Shown: piece after piece, positions 22,399-37,083 of the stretch
How positions within the stretch are numbered: the first letter of the stretch is position 1
Layout: each line of letters begins with the position of its first letter
Source: Magicicada septendecula
Taxonomy: Eukaryota; Arthropoda; Insecta; Hemiptera; Cicadidae
Direction: 5' to 3'
Assembly: GCA_034769895.1 (NCBI GenBank)
Contig: CM068368.1
Span: 338,605,076-338,669,075 of the forward strand
DNA length: 64,000 nucleotides
Position numbers and translations under genes: made by a program
Notes under the pieces: generated by a model
The model's database searches: none
The model's input: the letters and a program-made list of their open reading frames with translations, nothing else
Told to the model about the DNA's origin: nothing

Positions 22399-24597
22399 AC
22401 TTCCATGTTCGTTAAGGAAATGGAAGTATGGTGATGGCAAAAAAATCGTGTTCGAGATTATTGCAGATTCTGATTGTACTACACTCAAAACATGAAAAAA
22501 AGTCATTTTTCGAAAAGTGTCTGTGTGTGTGTGTCTGTCTGTCTATCTGCGTGTCTGTAGATTTTTTTCTATGGCAAATGATAACAGCCGCAAATTCAAT
22601 CAGAATCAAATAATTTTTGCATACAACCCTGACTTGTAGAGTACTCAAGACCTATTGTTTTTGGTGAAGATCGGTTAAGGGAAAGGGATAGTTTACCAGC
22701 AACGGTTTTTTTTTTAATCAAGGGTAATTTTTTTCTATGGCAAACGATGACAGCCGCAAATTCAAACAGAATCAACTACTCTTTTGCATACAGCTCAGAA
22801 CTGTAGAGCTCTCAAGACCTATTATTTTTGGCGAAGATCGGTTAAGGGAAAGGGGTAGTTTACCGGCAACGTTTTATGTTTTAAAAGGGTATTTTTTATA
22901 GCAAACGATAACAGCCACAAATTCAAACAGAATCAATAATGTTTTGCATACAGCCCTGATTTGTAGAATATTCAAGACCTATTGTTTTTGGTGAAGATCG
23001 GTTAAGGGAAAGGGGCAGTTTACCAGCAACGGTTTTTTATAAAGGGTAATTTTACTTCCATATTTCCTTAAGGAATGGAAGTATGGTGATGGCAAAAAAA
23101 AATCGTGTTCGAGATTATTGCAGATTCTGATTCTACTACACTCAAAACATGAAAAAAAGTCGTTTTCCGAAAAGTGTCTGTGTGTGTGTCTGTAGATTTT
23201 TTTTCTATGGCAAACGATAACTGCCGCAAATTCAAACAGAATCAAATAATTTTTTGCATACAGCCCTGATTTGTAGAGGACTCGCGACCTATTGTTTTTG
23301 GTGAAGATCGGTTGATGGAAAGGGGTAGTTTACCGGCAACGGTTTTTTTTTATCAAGGGAAATTTTTTTTTTTTGGCAAACGATAACAGCCGCAAATTCA
23401 AACAGAATCAAATAATGTTTCGTATACAGCCCTGAATTGTAGAGTTCTCAAGACCTTTTGTTTTTGGTGAAGATCGGTTAAGGGAAAGGGGTAGTTTACT
23501 TGTAACGTTTTATGTTTTAACAAGGGTATTTCTTATGGCAAACGATAACAGCCGCAAATTCAAACAGAATCAAAAGATTATTTGCATACAGCCCTAAATT
23601 GTAGAGTTCTCAAGACCCATTGTTTTTGGTGAAGATCGGTTAAGGCAAAGGGGTAGTTTACCTACAACGTTTTTTTAACAAGGGTATTTCTTATGGCAAA
23701 CGATAACAGCCGCAAATTCAAACAGAATCAAAAGATTATTTGCATACAGGCCTAAATTGTAGAGTTCTCAAGACCTATTGTTTTTGGTGAAGATCGGTTG
23801 AGGGGAAGGGGTAGTTTACCTGCAACGTTTTTTATCAAGCGTATTTTCTATGGCAAACGATAACTGCCGCAAATTCAAACAGAATCAAATAATTTGTTGC
23901 ATACAGCCCTGATTTGTAAAGTACTCGCGACCTATTGTTTTTGGTGAAGATCGGTTGAGGCGAAGGGGTAGTTTACCTGCAACGGTTTTTTTTATCAAGG
24001 GAAATTTGTTTTTTTGGCTAACGATAACAGCCGCAAATTCAAACCGACTTAAATAATGTTTCGTATACAGCCCTGAATTATAGAGTTTTCACGACCTATT
24101 GTTTTTGGTGAAGATCGGTTAAGGGAAAGGGGTAGTTTACCAGTAACGTTTTATGTTTTAACAAGGGTATTTCCTATGGCAAACGATAACAGCCGCAAAT
24201 TCAAACAGAATCAAACGATTATTTGCATACAGCCCTAAATTGTAGAGTTCTCAAGACCTATTGTTTTTGGTGAAGATCGGTTGAGGGAAAGGGGTAGTTT
24301 ACTTGCAACATTTTTTTAACAAGGGTATTTTCTATGGCAAACGATAACAGCCGCAAATTCAAACAGAATCAAATAATGTTTTGCATACGTCCCTGAATTG
24401 TAGAGGTCTCAAGGACTTTCGATTTTGGTGAAGATCGGTTAAGGGGAAGGGGTAGTTTACCGGCAACCTTTTACGTTTTAACAAGAGTAAAGTACTTGCA
24501 AATTTATTTAAACTTTTTGAAACAATGGTAATTGTTAAAAATAAAATAATTTTGTTGCCAGGCAATAAAATTAAAATTTTTTAATTTTAATGTAATA
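22399..24597. repeat. Composite satellite, block 1
   Basis: About 11 units of roughly 157-170 bp, each with GGCAAACGATAACAGCCGC, a TTGCATACAGCCCTGA segment, and GGTGAAGATCGGTTAAGGG followed by GGGTAGTTTACC. Head modules begin at 22399 and 23054: a near-palindrome around CCTTAAGG flanked by ACTTCC and GGAAGT, then a TGTCTG-rich run. The block closes with a tail around AGTAAAGTACTTG and TTGTTGCCAGGCAATAAAATT at 24485-24597. Short ORFs inside it simply repeat and show no protein character. Confidence 0.92.
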
Positions 24598-24629
24598 TAA
24601 TATTTTTCATTTAATACGGCAATAAAAAG

Positions 24630-24768
24630 GCAGGTAAGACACAAACACACAATTCACGTTATTTCTGGCCTCACTCATGTTTATTTTCTTACGTTTGCAC
24701 GCTTTTTAAATGGAAAGTGCCGAAACCCACACCAACATAACGCGTGCAAGCCGAAAAAATGGACATCA
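24630..24768. repeat. Duplicated spacer, copy 1
   Basis: About 140 bp including CGTTATTTCTGGCCTCA and AACATAACGCGTGCAAGCCG that recur at 28753-29014. Here the embedded CA stretch is only a few units long. In the other copy it has grown to about 63. Confidence 0.88.
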
Positions 24769-24778
24769 ATCTGCTTAC

Positions 24779-25599
24779 TGGCGAAGCTAGTAGTTAATGA
24801 ATGGGTAGGCAAAAATCTTATCTTAAATTTTTTTTAAGGAATCACTAAAAGGACGGTGGGTCAAATCGGACGCTGAGGTAGAGTTGCTGTAACCGAATGG
24901 TTCCACAAACAGCCGTAAGAATTTTACTAGCAGGGAATCTACAGGTTAGCGCAACAGTGGAACTCATGTCTTAATGTTATTGGAGACTTCTTTTAAAATC
25001 GTTGAATAAAAAATGCTTTACAGCTCTATACGTGTGTCTATTGAACAATCCTTGTATTAGTCATACACAATAATACAACTGATTGAACTTCAAATTTTTA
25101 AACTTGGTTAGTTTCTATATATATGTTTAATGTTACAAATAATTCAAATAACAATCTTGATCATCTGTTAGTTCAGCGGAATAACAGTGACACTTTTAAT
25201 AACCGCATAAAATAAACACTTAGAAACAACACAGGCGCTTTAACTTAACTGTTTGGACCACAGAAGTGAGGCATGCCTCAACGCTCTATGTGTACAGCGC
25301 GGGACAATCCCCCCTCCCTACACTTCCCTATCACACCACTACATTGCTTACATACGATGTATACAAAAAACGCTGAGGCAAGTTCAGGTTGCCTCATTCG
25401 CTTTAAACGAACTATGCCGAATCTCACCTGTCACCATCTAGCGGTCGCTCAATAAAGCACGTTTCGGTTTAATAAATTTGACAGTCCCAGTAACAATGTA
25501 TAATCTTTACGTTATGTAGTTCATACGTATTTATAATTTTTATTCTACAGAATTTGTTAGGGTAGGCATTGCCTCAATTGCCTCCATGTAACTTCGCCA
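24779..25599. mobile_element. Possible hAT-derived non-autonomous remnant
   Basis: TGGCGAAG at 24779-24786 faces its inverse CTTCGCCA at 25592-25599, and the right end has the GAGGCAATTGAGGCA pattern that I associate with some hAT termini. No 8-bp target duplication could be matched and the left end lacks the usual CAG start, so this is tentative. No gene is seen inside. Confidence 0.35.
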
Positions 25600-25604
25600 C
25601 TGAT

Positions 25605-25755
25605 ATATATGTGTACAACGTACAGTACTGTGGTTAAGGCTGAAGCAGTAAGTAGAAAGAAGTAGTTTCTATGGTAATATTTCATTTCGAAAATGATTTT
25701 AAATATAAATCTTAGAATATGGAAGTCATGTATGGTTCTCCATACCGATATTTTT
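25605..25755. repeat. Duplicated linker, copy 1 (partial)
   Basis: ACAGTACTGTGGTTAAGG through CATGGAAGTCATGTATGG-like sequence to CTCCATACCGATATTT. Longer versions occur at 29385-29712 and 32620-32928, and the last part again at 31760-31812. Each time it leads directly into satellite units or follows them. Confidence 0.85.
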
Positions 25756-28652
25756 CTATGGTAAACGATAATAGCCGCAAATTCAAACAGAATCAAATAA
25801 TGTTTTCCATTCAGCCCTGAATTGTAGTTCTCAAGACCTGTTGGTTTTGGTGAAGATCGGTTAAGGGAAAGGGGTAGTTTACCAGCAAAGTTTTTTTTTA
25901 AAATCAAGGATAATGTTTTTCTATGGCAAACGATAACAGCCGCAAATTCAAACAGAATCAAATAATTTTTTGCATACAGCCCTTATTTGTAGAGTACTCA
26001 GGACCTATTGTTTTTGGTGAAGATCGGATAAGGGAAAGGGGTAGTTTACCGGCAACGTTTTATGTTATAACAAGGGTATTTTATATGGCAAACGATAACA
26101 GCCGCACATTCAAACAGAAACAAATAATTTTCTGCATACAGCCCTGAGTTGTAGAGTTCTCAGGACCTATTGTTTTTGGTGAAGATCGGTTAAGGGCAAG
26201 GGGTAGTTTACCGGCAACGTTTTTTTTTTATCAAGGGTAATTTTTTCTTATGTCAAACGATAACAGCCGCAAATTCAAACAGAATCATATAATCTTTTGC
26301 ATACAGCCCTGAATAGTAGAGTTCTTAAGACCTGTAGGTGTTGGTGAAGATTGGTTAAGGGAAAGGGGTTGTTTACCAGCAACATTTTATGTTTTAACAA
26401 GGGTAATTTTACTTCCATGTTCCTTAAGGAAATGGAAGTATGGTGATGGCAAAAAACATCGTGTTCGAGATTATTGCAGATTCTGATTGTACTACACTCA
26501 AAACATGAAAAAAAGTCATTTTTCGAAAAGTGTCTGTGTGTCTATCTGTCTGTCTATCTGTGTGTCTGGAGATTTTTTTTCTATGGCAAACGATAACAGC
26601 CGCAAATTCAAACAGAATCAAATAATCTTTTGCATACAGCCCTGAATAGTAGAGTTCTTAAGACCTGTAGGTGTTGGTGAAGATCGGTTAAGGGAAAGGG
26701 GTAGTTTACCAGCAACATTTTATGTTTTAACAAGAGTAATTTTACTTCCATGTTCCTTAAGGAAATGGAAGTATGGTGATGGCAAAAAACATCGTGTTCG
26801 AGATTATTGCAGATTCTGATTGTACTACACTCAAAACATGAAAAAAAGTCATTTTTCGAAAAGTGTCTGTGTGTCTGTCTGTCTGTCTACCTGTGTGTCT
26901 GTGTGTCTAGAGATTTTTTTTCCTATGGCAAACGATAACAGTCGCAAATTCAAACAGAATCAAATACGTTTTTGCATACAGCCCTGAATTGTAGAGTTCT
27001 CAAGACCTGTTGTTTTTGGTGAAGATCGGTTAAGGGAAAGGGGTAGTTTACCTGTAACGTTTTTTGTTTTAACAAGGGTATTTTCTATGGCAAACGATGA
27101 CAGTTGTAAAGTCAAACAGAATCAAATGATTATTTGCATACTGGCCTGAATTGTAGAGTTCTCAAAACCTGTTGTTTTTGGTGAAGATCGGTTAAGGTAA
27201 AGGGGTAGTTTACCCGCAACGTTTTATGTTTTAAAAGCGTATTTTATATGGCAAAAGATAAGAGCCGCAAATTCAAACAGAATCAAATACGTTTTTGCAT
27301 ACAGCCCTGATTTGTAGAGTACTCAAGATCTATTGATTTTGGTGAAGATCGGGTAAGGGAAAGGGGTACTTTACCAGCCACGTTCTTTGTTTTAACAAGG
27401 GTATTTTCTATGGCAAACGAGAACAGCCGCAAATTCAAACAAAATCAAATGATTATTTGCATACAGCCCTAAATTGTAGAGATCTCAAGGCCTATTGTTT
27501 TTGGTGAAGATCGGTTAAGGGAAAGGGGTAGTTTACAGGCAACGGTTTTTTATCAAGGGTAATTTTACTTCCATATTCCTTAAGGAAATGGAAGTACGGT
27601 GATGGCAAAAAAAATAGTGTTCGAGATTATTGCAGATTCTGATTGTACTACACTCAAAACATGAAAAAAAGTCGTTTTTCGGAAAGTGTCTGTCTGTGTG
27701 TCTGTCTGTGTGTCTATCTGTGTGTCTGTCTGTCTACAGATTTTTTTTCTATGGCAAACGATAACAGCCGCAAATTCAAACAGAATCAACTAATTTTTTG
27801 CATGCAACCCTGATTTGTAGAGTACTCACGACCTATTGTTTTTGGTGAAGATCGGTTGAGGGAAAGGGGTAGTTTACCTGCAACGTTTTTTTTATCAAGG
27901 GTAATTTTTTTTTGGCAAACGATAAGAGCCGCAACTTCAAACAGAATTAAATAATGTTTCGCACACAGCCCTGAATTATGGAGTTCTCAAGACCTATTGA
28001 TTTTGGTGAAGATCGGTTAAGGGAAAGGGGTAGTTTCCCAGCAACGTTTTATGTTTTAACAAGGGTATTTCCTATGGCAAACGATAACAGCCGCCAATTC
28101 AAACAGAATCAAACAATTTTTTGCATACCGCCCTAAATTGTAGAGTTCTCAAGACCTTTTGTTTTTGGTGAAAATCGCTTAAGGGAAAGGGGTAGTTTAG
28201 GAGCAACGTTTTTCTAACAAAGGTGTTTTATATGGCAAACGATAACAGCCGCAAATTCAAACAGAATCAAATAATTTATTGCATACTGTCCTGATTTGTG
28301 GAGTACTCAAGACCTGTTGTTTTGGTGAAGATCGGTTAAGGAGAAGGGGTAGTTTACCTGCAGCGTTTTTTTTATCAAGGGTAATTTTCTATGGCAAACG
28401 ATAACAGCCGCAAATTCAAACAGAATCAAATAATTTTTTGCATACTTCCCTGAATTGTGGGGATCTCAAGGACATTCGATTTTGGTGAAGATCGGTTAAG
28501 GGGAAGGGGTAGTTTACCAGCAACCTTTTACGTTTTAACAACAGTAAAGTACTTGAAAATTCATTTAAAGTTTTTGAGACAATGGTAATTGTTAAAAATA
28601 AAATAATTTTGTTGCCAGGCAATAAAATTATAATTTTTTCATTTTAATGTAA
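25756..28652. repeat. Composite satellite, block 2
   Basis: About 14 units of the same 160-bp type as in block 1, with head modules starting at about 26411, 26744 and 27567. The block ends in the same tail module (28537-28652) as block 1, again followed by the duplicated spacer. Confidence 0.92.
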
Positions 28653-28752
28653 ATTATGTATGAGTTAATATACATGTATAAAATAATATATCGTTCGTGG
28701 CAGGCAAGCATATCTCAGTTATGTGTTGTTTACGTTTCCATTTTATTATTAT

Positions 28753-29014
<262 letters not shown>

Positions 29015-29384
29015 TCCAGCGTGGATAGCGATTTGCTTTCTGTGGATCGCTGGGCAGTGTAACTGCACGTGTTTACAGAGGAACGATTCATAGACAGACT
29101 TTTCGTCTTTCGGGAATGAACCCTCTGCAAGATGCTGAGGGTCCATGAGTGACTTCGGAGCGCTTCTTCTTTTCCGCGTGTTTGTTCTGTGAAACGTACA
29201 CTGTAGATTCGCAGCTTTACTCTAAGCAACGCTCAATAGGAAATGTTGAAAATTTTTGTCCACGGTGTACCCTCATACACACTAAACCTGCTCTGGTGTT
29301 TTAATTACGGACATCATAATATTAAAACTTTGGAAACTTGAGCACTACTTAATGGAGATAAATCATTAACTTATACAAGCCATT
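29015..29384. other. Spacer between repeat blocks
   Basis: No gene is recognised in this short unique-looking stretch. Two overlapping minus-strand ORFs cross it without family resemblance. Confidence 0.5.
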
Positions 29385-29712
29385 AATTTTATGCATATTT
29401 TTTATATATATGTGTACAACGTTATCGACAACAAAGAAGTAGTTTTTGTTAAAATTCCTTCCCGGGATGTTTGGCCGTAGTCCAATGTTTTCTACAAAAC
29501 CAGACGTTTTGGCAATGCCATCGACTTCCATCATCAGTGAAAATCGAGTGCAATAACGTGAGGTGGTATACGTTAGTGATCACAGTACTGTGGTTAAGGC
29601 TGAAGCAGTAAGTAGAAAGAAGTAGTTTCTATAGTAATATTTCATTTCGAAAATGATTTAAATATAAATCTTAGAACATGGAAGTCATGTATGGTTCTCC
29701 ATACCGATATTT
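29385..29712. repeat. Duplicated linker, copy 2, with remnant of the 5104-type element
   Basis: Contains CCCGGGATGTTTGGCCGTAG, GACGTTTTGGCAATGCCATC and CATCATCAGTGAAAATCGAG, matching both the inner part of the element at 5104-5517 and the copy at 32620-32928. Confidence 0.85.
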
Positions 29713-29714
29713 TA

Positions 29715-31065
29715 CTTTTTCTATGGTAAACAATAATAGCCGCAAATTCAAACAGAATCAAATAATGTTTTGCATACATCCCTTATTTGTAGAGTACTCA
29801 AGATCTGTTGTTTTTGGTGAAGATCGGTTTAGGGAAAGGGGTAGTTTACCTGCAATGTTTTACGTTTTAACAAGCGTATTTTTTATGGGAAACGATAACA
29901 GCCGCAAATAACAAACAGAAACAAATAATGTTTTGCATACAGCCCTTATTTGTAGAGTACTCAGGACCTTTTGTTTTTGGTGAAGATCGGTTAAGGGAAA
30001 GGGGTAGTTTACCTGCAACGTTTTATGTTTTAACAAGGATATTTTCTATGGCAAACGATAACAGTCGCAAATTCAAACAGAAACAAATAATGATTTGCAT
30101 ACAGCCCTTATTTGTAGAGTACTCAAGATCAATTGTTTTTGGTGAAGATCGGTTAAGGGAAAGGGGTAGTTTACCTGCTACGTTTTATGTTTTAACAAGG
30201 GTATTTTCTATGGCAAAAGATAACAGCCGCAAATTCAAACAGAATCAAATAATGTTTTGCATTGCAGCCCTGAATTGTAGAGTTCTCAAGTTTTTGGTGA
30301 AGATCGGTTAAGGGAAATGGGTAGATTACCAGCAACATTTTATGTTTTAACAACGGTATTTTTTCTATGACGAACGATAACTGCCGCACATTCAAACAGA
30401 TTCAAATATTTTTTTGCATACGTTCCTCAATTATAAATGACTGAGGGGCTGTTGATTTTGGTGAAGATCGGTTAAGGGAAAGGGGAAGTTTACCTGCAAT
30501 ATTTTATGTTTTAAAAGGGTATTTTTTATTTTTATGACGAATGATAACTGCCGCATATTCAAAGAGAATCAAATAATTTTTGGCATACGTTCCTGAAATT
30601 TTATGTACTCAAGGTTTGTTGATTTTGGTGAAGATCAGTTAAGGGGAAGGGATAGTTTACCTGCAACATTTTATGTTTTAACAAGGGTAATTTTTTCTAT
30701 GGCAAACGATAGCTGCCGTAAATTCAAAGAGAATCAAATAATTGTTTGCATACTTTCCTGAATTATAAAGAGCTGAAGGCCTAATGATTTTGGTAAAGAT
30801 CGGTGAAGGGAAAGGGGTAGTTTACCAGCCACCTTTAATGTTTTAACAAGAGTAATTGTTTATACGACGAACGATAACTGCCGTATATTCAAACATAATC
30901 AAATAAGTTTTTGCATACACCCCTATATTGTAGAGACCTCAAGGCCTGTTGATTTTGGTTAAGATCGGTTAAGGGAAAGGGGTAGTTTACCAGCAACATT
31001 TTATAGTGTAACAAGAGAAATTTTTTCATGAACGATAACTGCCGTAAATTCAAACAGAATCGCAT
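29715..31065. repeat. Composite satellite, block 3
   Basis: Eight units of the 160-bp family. The later ones (after about 30360) are more diverged and replace GGCAAACGATAACAGCC with GACGAACGATAACTGCC, a distinct subfamily. Confidence 0.9.
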
Positions 31066-31301
31066 AAATTTTTATTTAAATATACAAACAGTATTATTAT
31101 ACAGCATTTGCGTATATTTTTGATATATGAAATATAGGAAAATCAATTCAGTCAATAAGTATCTTCTAAATAATGTTTCAATAACGCCTATTTTTATCGT
31201 GTTATTTTAGTTTATTTTATTGGGATTGATTTCAGTATGTTATCACACGTTTTTCAAACAGTTTAAAGATAGCAATGTTGTTTAGTCTTAACCTGTTTTT
31301 T

Positions 31302-31660
31302 ACTTCCGTGTTTCATAAGGAAATGTAAGTATGGTTCGAGAATGGAAGACATCATGTTCGAGATAAAGGCTGATTCTGATTGTACTACCCTCAAAACATG
31401 AAGAAAAGTCATTTTCCGATAAGCGTCTGTGTGTGTCTGTATGTAGAATTTTTTCTATAGCGAACGATAACTGTCGAAAATTCAAACAGAACCAAATAAA
31501 TTTTTGTATATGCACCCGAGTTGTATAGGACTCAAGGCCTATTGATTTTGGTGAAGATCGGTTAAGGGAGAGGGGTAGTTTACCTGCAACGGTTTACGTT
31601 TTAACAAGAGTGAAGTACTTAATTCTGATAAATAAAGTATCCTGAAAAGAAAATCATACA
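31302..31660. repeat. Composite satellite, block 4 (head, one unit, second tail type)
   Basis: A diverged head module at 31302, one unit, then a tail AGTGAAGTACTTAATTC followed by AAAGTATCCTGA that differs from the tail of blocks 1 and 2. Confidence 0.85.
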
Positions 31661-31804
31661 TAAAACATCCTTCAATTTGTCAAACATAAAACACGATTTA
31701 CAAGGAACACACATAACTTGTTAGAAATTATCGAACCGAATTCAAGTAAATGATTTTAAATATAAACATTAGAACATGGAAGTCATGTATGGTTCTCCAT
31801 ACCG

Positions 31805-32500
31805 ATATTTTCTATGACGAACGATAACTGCCGTAAATTCTAACAGAATCAACTACTTTTTTGCATACCTTTCTGAATTATAGAGTGTTCAAGGTTAGTT
31901 GATTTTGTTGAAGATCGGTTAGGGGAAAGGGGTAGTTTACTAGCAAAGTTTTATGTTTTAACTAGGGTAATTTGTTTTATGACGAACGATAACTGCCGTA
32001 AATTCAAAGAGAGTCATATACTTTTTTGCATGCTGTCTTGAATTGTAAATAAGTGAAGGCCTGTTGATTTTAGTGAAGATCGGGTAAGGGGAAGGGGTAG
32101 TTTACCTTCTACTTTTCATGTTTTAACAAGAGTAATTGTTTCTATGACGAACGATAACTGCCGCACATTAAAACAGAATCAAATAATGTTTTGCATACAT
32201 GCCTGTATTTTAGAGAACTCAAGGCCTGTCGATTTTGGTGAAGATAGGTTAAGGAAAGGGGTAGTTTACCTGCAACATTTTATGTCGTAACAAGAGAAAT
32301 GTTTTCATGACGAACGATAACTGACGCACATTCAAACAGAATCAAATATTTTTTTGCATGCATCCCTAAATTGTAGAGGACTGAAGGCCTATTGATTTTG
32401 GTGAAGGTCGGTTAAGAGAAAGGGGTAGTTTACCTGCAACGTTTTATGTTTTAACAAGAGTAAAGTACTTAATTTTTATAAACAAAGTATCCTGATAAGA
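31805..32500. repeat. Composite satellite, block 5
   Basis: Four units of the GACGAACGATAACTGCC subfamily, ending in the same second tail type (AAAGTATCCTGATAAG) as block 4. Confidence 0.88.
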
Positions 32501-32619
32501 AGCTCATAATAATCCACTGTAGAAACGTAGATGAAATTTCTATAAATGAAAGGCTAGTTGAACGGGGTGGGGGTAATTTTCTATTAATGAAAATTATAGT
32601 TGAAGAGGGAGGGGAGAAT

Positions 32620-32928
32620 TTTTTATATGTGTACTACGTTATCGGGAACAAAGAAGTTGTTTTTTATTAAAACTCCTTCCCGGGCTGTTTAGCCATAGTC
32701 CAATGTTTTCAGCAAAACCAGACGTTTCGGCAGTGCCATCGACTGCCATCATCAGTGAAAATCGAGTGCGAAAACGTGAGGTGGTATACGTTAGTGACCA
32801 CAGTACTGTGGTTAAGGCCGAAGCAATAGAATGAAGTAGTTTCTATGGAAATATTTCATTTCGAATATGATTTTAAATATAAATCTTAGAACATGGAAGT
32901 CATGTATGGTTCTCCATACCGATATTTG
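32620..32928. repeat. Duplicated linker, copy 3
   Basis: Same content as 29385-29712, including the CGGGCTGTTTAGCCATAG and ACGTTTCGGCAGTGCCATC parts of the 5104-type element. It closes the satellite domain on the right. Confidence 0.85.
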
Positions 32929-34121
<1,193 letters not shown>

Positions 34122-34309
34122 TGTGCAGGCCTTCCAAAAATAGAAACTTATTATAAAATCAACTGTCCTCGTTAAATTGAATGAGTACAAACGAAGCTGA
34201 TACTTGAAGATGCTGGTAGACCACGGAACGGATAGTGTATGCTGTGAACGTGGAATTAATGTCTACAACTAATCCTTGCAAGTCGTGGATAATGTTTTCC
34301 AACATAAAG

Positions 34310-34684
34310 TTATCTCATAAATGTGAAAATCGTAAATATGAATCTCATAAATGTGTGATCGTAGTTGTTCTGTACGACAGATGTAGAGAAGCTCTCGAGA
34401 GGGGAGTGTGATTCTCCTCCTTTTTCTTCATCGTCGCACACTTTTTCCTTAGTCTGCCACCGTTTTTCGGTCTTCCAGTGTTTCCTCTTCCTATCGGATT
34501 GTAAACAAATTTTTTTTTTATGTATCTCATGCATCCTCTCTACCTGGTCCGTTGGCAATTCTGGTCTGTTTTGGTTTATCTTGTTTAGATTGCGTATTTC
34601 TTGAAAAAAGTTTAAGAACTTTCTTAGCCGGCCCCTCTGTGTTATTCCCAATACTGATCTTAAAATCTCATACAGAGTCCACAT
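34310..34684 (-). pseudogene. Possible degenerate end of a reverse transcriptase ORF
   Basis: On the minus strand two frames give PELPTDQVERMHEIHKKK and then, one frame over, KFVYNPIGRGNTGRPKNGG. A glycine-arginine-arginine-x-x-glycine-arginine-proline motif of this sort is common just before the end of endonuclease-reverse transcriptase ORFs in insect genomes. The similarity is short and split between frames, so confidence is low. Confidence 0.35.
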
Positions 34685-36996
34685 TTCTGTGCTATCGCCT
34701 TATACAATTTTAAAAGAGAATCTTTTAATTTCTATATATTCCTCACGGTTATTTCTCCAATGTAAGGTAAGTCACATTCAAGGAACTGAAATGAAATGCC
34801 CTTGATTGATTAGTAGACAATTAACTATTACTTTACACGTTACAGGAAAGCAACCTTTAAAGACCATGAACTTAGTATCGGTAACAGTGACTTCCAAGCT
34901 CAATATTCAATCTAAAATTCCTGGAGAGTCCTTAGTAGAATAACTTCACAGATTGTTATTACGACTTAATTGTCAGCAGATATTAGTGTCTTTACGACGT
35001 TATGCTGATTAAACGTTCCGTTGTAATTCCGTATTTCTACTGTCTGCTTCCACACTTCCACTCTTCCAAACGAACTTGTACGGATGATTCGCTACACCTC
35101 AATCTGCTCCATCTACTTGTCATGTAGACGTTACTGACTTCACCAGATTTAGCCTTAATAGCGATTTCTATATTTCTCCACACATTTTTTTATGCCATAT
35201 ATTAGGTGAGTTGGTCCTTCAGTCCATGACATACCACAGTAAACATGTTATGTAACTCGACAATAGAAATCTATAAGCTTATAGTCGATAAAGAGTATAT
35301 TCTTAATCTAATTTAACACATTACGTGATTGGCAATTGCTCAGGAACGACTCATTCACTGCATCAGGTCAGTTGGCCATCTTCTTTTGCGTCTCTTTTTA
35401 CCTTCCCTTTCCAGTAACGGTCCTATCAACGAGCTGTTGTGGGTACCGAATTTAGCTTACAAAGATCATACGTGACTCTAAATTTAAAAATAGAATGTAT
35501 CATGCTTTTTTTTAAAAAAAAAAAGAAAATGTGCTGTATCCTTACAACGTTGTAAGAAAAGTTAATGGACTATATTTATAAACATTTGTGTGTAGAGCAA
35601 AATCCTGGCGGTACCAACATGTAGTACTTACTTATGATGTCAAAAACTTACAAAAATCATACAGAAAAATTATTTCTTTCTGATGAAGGGAAAAGAGAAA
35701 TTCTTACAGAGGTCGTAAAAATAGTTGAGGTAGGGTCTGTATGGAAAAATGATACCAGCATGTAAATGGGAATGGACGCGAGCTGGAAAACAAACCTTTA
35801 GATTTGGCAGAGCTCGAGGCCATTCCCTGATCACAATTCACGCATCAATTGAATAATGAACTTAGTATTCTCTGAAGCACATATATGATTATAAGTAAAA
35901 ATCGTTGATCGACTGCAAGATGCAATGCTTGGACTACATAATCGTCGACTTTCTGAGCTGAATTCGATTTGAATTGCTTTAATACTTTCTTGCGGGATCT
36001 GATCTCTTTAGTATATGTAATATGGTGCGTTAAAGGAGTTTATTTTTTACATAATAATCTTAACGATATACAAATAAAGAGACGATTGGACAAGGCGCAT
36101 TTTGGAATGCAAGTCAGCGTGCACGTCGTGATTGTAATGTTTGAATGTCACAGTGGCGAGACAGTGGAGTTGGCACACCGGATATCTGCACAGTTTTGGT
36201 TACTTCTTACTTCTTTGTATTTCATTTTTGCTAGAGAAATATCTCACAAATCGTCAGTAACGACGTTTGTAAACAGTAATCATACTATCACCCTCTTCCT
36301 CCTTCTAATCATCATCATCATCATCATATTAAGTTCAAAAACCACTTCTTGGTTCCACGAGTCATACCAATGGTCGTTTACCTGTCAACGTAGAGTCCAC
36401 AGTTGTTTGGAAATGTATACCACATACATTCCATCTAAAGATTAATTTACTTCCGACTCTGCGTTAGCTGGTTGTTAACTTGTGTGTTGCCAGGAGTTTC
36501 ATTTGATAAGTGCCTTTACAAATGGTAAACTGGTGATTGATAGTTTTCAACCAGCGTTAAGGGTCAGTGATACACTTTTGTATTTATACTGTTAATTTGC
36601 ACTACGTCAGAATATATATACGCTTATGAACAAGCAGACAAATATATAATTTTTCTGAAATTGAGATAGGAAATTGAAGATTAAATGGGTATTATACCGT
36701 CTAACACTTCCCAAGTGGTGTAACAGTTGTGAAACGTGGGCCAATACATGGGTTTGTGGAACGTGGGTATAGTAACAGCACACATCGGGGTGTGTTCAGA
36801 GAACGAGCAAAATTCTAATGGCTCGCCGTTCCGTGAAGAGTCAGGTTTGTTGCGCTGCTATCATTATATTGTGTCTCCGGATTCGTTTGATTGGTTTTTA
36901 ACGTGAAGAAACTGTAGTTTATTTTTGACACCTAAGTTCTTGATAAACACTAATATATTTTCATTTTGCGCTCACGACGAAAAGCAGAGGAAGAGA
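34685..36996. other. AT-rich intergenic, short (ATC)n
   Basis: No supported gene. An ATC trinucleotide run lies at 36308-36327. A 158-codon plus-strand frame at 35969-36445 crosses that run and shows no family features. Confidence 0.5.
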
Positions 36997-37001
36997 TAGA
37001 G

Positions 37002-37005
<4 letters not shown>

Positions 37006-37080
<75 letters not shown>
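37006..37080. repeat. (GA)37 microsatellite
   Basis: A perfect GA run after a short impure GA lead-in. Confidence 0.98.
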
Positions 37081-37083
<3 letters not shown>

